Below, piece by piece: positions 60,720 through 64,000 of a stretch of DNA of 64,000 nucleotides. Source of the stretch: Streptomyces rishiriensis (GTDB lineage Bacteria > Actinomycetota > Actinomycetes > Streptomycetales > Streptomycetaceae); the NCBI RefSeq assembly GCF_030815485.1, contig NZ_JAUSWV010000002.1, positions 5,084,001-5,148,000 of the forward strand, given 5' to 3'. Below the pieces are notes generated by a model, which saw only the letters and a program-made list of their open reading frames with translations, was not told the DNA's origin and did no database searches. The position numbers were made by a program, and so were the translations under genes. The first letter of the stretch is position 1. Every line of letters starts with the position of its first letter.

Positions 60720-62075
60720 ATGAGATCCTCCAGTCCGTCGCTATGTGCACGTCTCGCCGCGCTGGTCGCCGGGGCGGCCACCGTCGGCGCCCTTCTGAGC
60801 GGAGTGGCGCACGCCGCCGACACCCCGCTGCGCGAGCTCGGGGCGGCCAAGGGCAAGGTCGTCGGCACGGCGGTCACCGGCTCCAAACTCACCGGCACCT
60901 ACGGCGACATCGCCGGGGCGCAGTTCGGCTCGCTGACCCCCGGCAACGCCATGAAGTGGGGCTCGGTGGAGCCGACCCAGGGCTCCTTCAACTGGGCGGA
61001 GGCCGACCAGATCGTGGCCTTCGCGCAGGCCCACGACCAGCAGGTGCGCGGCCACACCCTGGTCTGGCACAGCCAGAACCCGAACTGGCTGACCAACGGC
61101 AGCTGGACGTCCGCCCAGCTGACCACCCTGCTCCACAACCACATCGACACCGAGGTCGGCCGGTACAAGGGCAAGATCGCGGCCTGGGACGTCGTCAACG
61201 AGCCCTTCAACGAGGACGGCACCTACCGCTCGGCCCTCTGGTACAACGGCCTCGGCGCGGACTACATCGCCAACGCGCTGACCTGGGCGCGGGCCGCCGA
61301 CCCGGCCGCCAAGCTGTACATCAACGACTACAACGTCGAGGGCGTCAACGCGAAGAGCACCGCCCTCTACAACCTGGTCAAGTCACTGAAGGAGCGAGGG
61401 GTACCGATCGACGGGGTCGGCCTCCAGGCCCACCTGATCCTCGGTCAGGTCCCCGCCACCCTCCAGCAGAACATCCAGCGCTTCGCCGACCTCGGCGTCG
61501 ACGTGGCCATCACCGAGCTGGACATCCGGATGACGCTCCCGTCCGACAGCGCCGAACTGGCCCAGCAGAAGGCGGACTACAAGGCGGTCACCGCGGCCTG
61601 CGTGGCGGTGACGCGCTGCGTGAACCTCACCGTGTGGGGCTTCACCGACTCCGACTCCTGGGTGGAGAGCACCTTCCCGGGACAGGGGGCGGCGACGCCG
61701 TACGACGCGAACTACGCCCCGAAACCGGCGTACTACGGCATCGCGGAGGCGCTGGGCGGCACGACGACACCTCCGCCGACCGGCGCCTGCACGGCGGCGT
61801 ACAGCGTGGGCAGCCAGTGGAACACCGGATTCACCGGGAACGTGACGATCTCCTGCTCGGGCGCTTCGCTCTCCTCCTGGAAGGTGACCTGGACGTACGG
61901 CGCGGGCCAGCAGATCACCCAGGCCTGGAACGCCGGCTGCACCCAGGCGGGGACGGCCGTGACGTGCGTGAACGCCTCGTACAACGGCTCCGTGCCGGAC
62001 GGGGGTTCGGTGAGCTTCGGGTTCAACGCCGGGTGGAGCGGCAGCAATCCGGTGCCGACGGTGACGCTGGGCTGA
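60720..62075 (+). CDS. Secreted endo-1,4-beta-xylanase, GH10 with CBM2
   Basis: 451 aa from the ATG at 60720. Signal peptide 1-33 (ending GVAHAADTP). GH10 domain about 36-346: KWGSVEP, HTLVWHSQNPNWL, acid/base E161 in WDVVNEPFNEDG, nucleophile E266 in AITELDIRM, VNLTVWGFTDSDSWV. A short TTTPPPTGA linker leads to a family 2 carbohydrate-binding module (357-451) with terminal Cys and exposed Trp residues (QWNTGFTGNV, WKVTWTY, FNAGWSGSNP). Degrades xylan outside the cell. The start is chosen for the GGAGG and the signal peptide; the upstream frame is noise. Confidence 0.96.
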   Translation: MRSSSPSLCARLAALVAGAATVGALLSGVAHAADTPLRELGAAKGKVVGTAVTGSKLTGTYGDIAGAQFGSLTPGNAMKWGSVEPTQGSFNWAEADQIVAFAQAHDQQVRGHTLVWHSQNPNWLTNGSWTSAQLTTLLHNHIDTEVGRYKGKIAAWDVVNEPFNEDGTYRSALWYNGLGADYIANALTWARAADPAAKLYINDYNVEGVNAKSTALYNLVKSLKERGVPIDGVGLQAHLILGQVPATLQQNIQRFADLGVDVAITELDIRMTLPSDSAELAQQKADYKAVTAACVAVTRCVNLTVWGFTDSDSWVESTFPGQGAATPYDANYAPKPAYYGIAEALGGTTTPPPTGACTAAYSVGSQWNTGFTGNVTISCSGASLSSWKVTWTYGAGQQITQAWNAGCTQAGTAVTCVNASYNGSVPDGGSVSFGFNAGWSGSNPVPTVTLG

Positions 62076-62158
62076 GGAACGTGAGATTTCCACAAGAAGT
62101 TCGCCGTGGGGCGCTCGTCCTAACAGTCCGCTCATAATTCGGACTTACGTTCCTGTGC

Positions 62159-63214
62159 GTGACGCGACACGAGGAGCAGGACGACGCCGGCAGACGGACG
62201 GGCCGGCGGCCGAGAGTGCTGAAGGCCGCCGGTCTCGCGCTGGCCGCCGCCCTGGTGCTGGGCATCGGGACGGCGGGCTGGGCCTACTGGCACCTCGACG
62301 ACAACATCAAGAGCGTCGACATCGACAACGCGCTCGGCGACAACCGCCCCGCGAAGGCGGTCACGACCCCGGCCCCGTCCGGCTCGGCGTCCGCCTCCCC
62401 GCTGCCCACCGAGGCGGTGAACATCCTGGTGCTCGGCTCGGACTCGCGCAGCGGCGAGGAGAACCAGGCGCTCGGCGGCGGCGACAGCTCGGGCGCCCGT
62501 TCCGACACCGCGATGGTCGTGCACATCGACGCGGGCCGGACGACGGCCACCGTCGTCAGCATCCCGCGCGACACCCTCGTCACCCGCCCCTCCTGCCCGC
62601 TGTCCGACGGCGGCTCGACGGCGGTGGCGTACGGCGCGATGTTCAACACCGCCTACTCGGTCGGCGGTCCCGTCTGCGCCGTCAAGACGGTCGAGTCCCT
62701 CACCGACGTCCGTATGGACCACTACATCGAGGTGGACTTCTCGGGCTTCGCGAAGCTCGTCGACGCGCTCGGCGGGGTCACCGTCACCACCGACGAGGAC
62801 ATCGACGACGACGACAGCCACCTGCACCTCGCGGCCGGCACCCACCACCTGGACGGCACCCGGGCGCTCGCCCTGGCCCGCACCCGGCACGGCATAGGCG
62901 ACGGCAGCGACCTCGGTCGCATCGGCCTCCAGCAGACGCTGGTGAAGGCCCTGCTGGAGCAGATCGCCTCGACCGACCTGCTGACCAGCCCCACCCGGCT
63001 GTACACGGTCGCCGACGCGGTCACCGGCAGCCTCACGACGGACACCGGCCTCGACTCCCTCGCCGCGCTGATGGAGCTCGGCCAGAGCCTGAAGGGCCTC
63101 TCGGCCGCCCGTCTCGAGACGGTGACCATGCCCGTGGTGGCAGCCCCTTCCGACCCCAACCGGGTGGTGGCACAGGAACCGGCGGCGAGCGAGCTGTGGG
63201 CGTCGCTGAGGTGA
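62159..63214 (+). CDS. LytR-CpsA-Psr (LCP) family cell-wall ligase
   Basis: 351 aa from a GTG. Cytoplasmic Arg-rich start, one membrane helix (LALAAALVLGIGTAGWAYW), then the LCP domain: NILVLGSDSR, MVVHIDAGRTTATVVSIPRD, MDHYIEVDFSGFAKLVDALG and RALALARTRHGIGDGSDLGR. LCP enzymes attach anionic polymers to peptidoglycan. TACGTT 7 nt before the GTG suggests a leaderless mRNA. Confidence 0.94.
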   Translation: MTRHEEQDDAGRRTGRRPRVLKAAGLALAAALVLGIGTAGWAYWHLDDNIKSVDIDNALGDNRPAKAVTTPAPSGSASASPLPTEAVNILVLGSDSRSGEENQALGGGDSSGARSDTAMVVHIDAGRTTATVVSIPRDTLVTRPSCPLSDGGSTAVAYGAMFNTAYSVGGPVCAVKTVESLTDVRMDHYIEVDFSGFAKLVDALGGVTVTTDEDIDDDDSHLHLAAGTHHLDGTRALALARTRHGIGDGSDLGRIGLQQTLVKALLEQIASTDLLTSPTRLYTVADAVTGSLTTDTGLDSLAALMELGQSLKGLSAARLETVTMPVVAAPSDPNRVVAQEPAASELWASLR

Positions 63215-63430
63215 CGTGGCCAGGGCGGCGGGGGCCGGGGCCGACCGACGGACAGTTCGCAGCCTGCCGGGTCGCGGCCGCGCTGCTCGCGGTGGGCGTG
63301 AGCTGCGGAAACACCGGACGGAAAAGTTCCCGGGAAAAAATCCGGCGACGGTGTCGATCCGGTCGTCCCCCGTTCGACGAAGGGATGAGAGGCCGGGAGG
63401 GACCCGGCTCACCGCACCCGAGGAGTCACC

Positions 63431-63787
63431 ATGCCCCGCTACCTGTCGCTCGTGAAGATCGACGAGGCCACCGCCCCCGCCGAGGGCCCCAGCCCCGAGC
63501 TGATGCAGCGGATGGGCGAGCTGATCGAGGAGGTCACCAAGGCCGGCGTCATGCTCGACACCGCCGGGCTCACGCCGTCCGCGCAGGGTGTCCGCGCGCA
63601 CTGGGAGGGCGGGAAACTCTCCCTCACCGACGGCCCCTTCACCGAGTCCAAGGAGGTCGTCGGCGGCTACGCGCTCATGCAGTGCAAGGATATGGCCGAG
63701 GCCGTCGAGTGGACCAAGAGGTTCCTGAAGGCGCACGAGGAGCACTGGACGGTGACCTGCGAGGTGCGGGAGATCGCGGAGGGCTGA
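63431..63787 (+). CDS. DGPF-domain (YCII-related) protein
   Basis: 118 aa (MPRYLSLVKIDEATAPAEGP), with the defining LTDGPFTESKEVVGGYALMQ. The alpha-beta fold ends in HWTVTCEVREIAEG. AGGAG ribosome site. DGPF proteins are typically encoded beside ECF42-group sigma factors, and one starts 79 bp downstream here. Their biochemical role is not established. Confidence 0.92.
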   Translation: MPRYLSLVKIDEATAPAEGPSPELMQRMGELIEEVTKAGVMLDTAGLTPSAQGVRAHWEGGKLSLTDGPFTESKEVVGGYALMQCKDMAEAVEWTKRFLKAHEEHWTVTCEVREIAEG

Positions 63788-63866
63788 GCCGCTCGAGAGG
63801 CCGGACCCTCGCGGTGGGCTGGGCCTCCTTGGCCTGAACGACTGCCGGGGTGTTCGATGGTGGGCT

Positions 63867-64000
63867 GTGGAACAACAGCCCGCCTCGGCCCCCCGAAGCC
63901 CCTCGGCCCCCCGAAGCCCCTCGAACCCCGGAAGCCCCTCGAACCCCGGAAGTCCCTCGGACCCGCGTGCCGCCATCGAGACCGTCTTCCGGCTCGAGGC
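63867..64000 (+). CDS. ECF sigma factor (ECF42-type), N-terminal fragment
   Basis: Starts at a GTG (63867) and runs off the window. The first 30 residues are a repeat (PRSPSAPRSPSNPGSPSNPG) from about four 18-bp DNA units, followed by RAAIETVFRLEA, which matches the start of the sigma-2 region in DGPF-linked ECF sigma factors (A.E.V.R.E..R). The assignment depends mainly on the DGPF neighbour and this short match. Confidence 0.6.
   Translation, partial: MEQQPASAPRSPSAPRSPSNPGSPSNPGSPSDPRAAIETVFRLE

Overview
The window is very GC-rich (about 70% by eye), its genes have strong third-position GC bias, GTG starts are common, and the ribosomal proteins, EF-Tu, SecY, WhiB-type regulator, GH10-CBM2 xylanase and DGPF/ECF-sigma pair are all of actinobacterial type. 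It is almost certainly a Streptomyces chromosome. I cannot name the species.

Positions 1-10118 hold an accessory element. A minus-strand block encodes a non-contractile (siphovirus-type) tail: tail terminator, tail tube, G/GT assembly chaperones with a -1 frameshift, and two consecutive paralogous tape-measure proteins, the second running off the left edge. Between the chaperones and the tape measures lies a cargo block: a lower-GC coiled-coil gene, a plus-strand vWA-like gene, and a divergent pair of unknown genes around a LexA/SOS-box-like site. To the right, where a phage would have capsid, portal and terminase genes, there are only regulators: an XRE repressor-like gene, a WhiB-like gene, a zinc-ribbon protein and a MerR-like HTH protein. 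Three near-identical 18-bp palindromes lie upstream of the tail operon, the XRE gene and the whiB-like gene. I read this as a tail-only, tailocin-like element with its own control circuit. It is the most interesting part of the window.

10218-12771 is a divergent pair of membrane glycosyltransferase genes. The PIG-V-like one carries a one-base frameshift.

12772-36115 is the core translation region: rpsL-rpsG-fusA-tuf, a frameshifted remnant, then the S10, spc and alpha clusters from rpsJ to rplQ, including secY, adk, map and infA, and ending at truA. The rpsL and rpsJ leaders share an identical 27-nt hairpin element. Several spacers (rpsQ-rplN, rpsN-rpsH, rplR-rpsE, rplO-secY, rpmJ-rpsM, rpsK-rpoA) contain strong RNA hairpins.

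36144-56971 carries a membrane protein, rplM-rpsI, and envelope, cofactor and tRNA-modification genes: glmM, DUF389, coaA, glmS, an M16 protease-like gene with a TPR-like partner, acpS, nnr, an L,D-transpeptidase, alr, an alpha/beta hydrolase and the t6A set tsaE, tsaB, rimI, tsaD. A 56-codon gene at 53411-53581 has a palindrome upstream.

57099-64000 is a polysaccharide-use and stress region: a GH3 glycosidase divergent from a LacI-type regulator, a secreted GH10-CBM2 xylanase sharing an operator-like motif with the GH3 promoter, an LCP cell-wall ligase, and a DGPF protein followed by the start of an ECF sigma factor gene.
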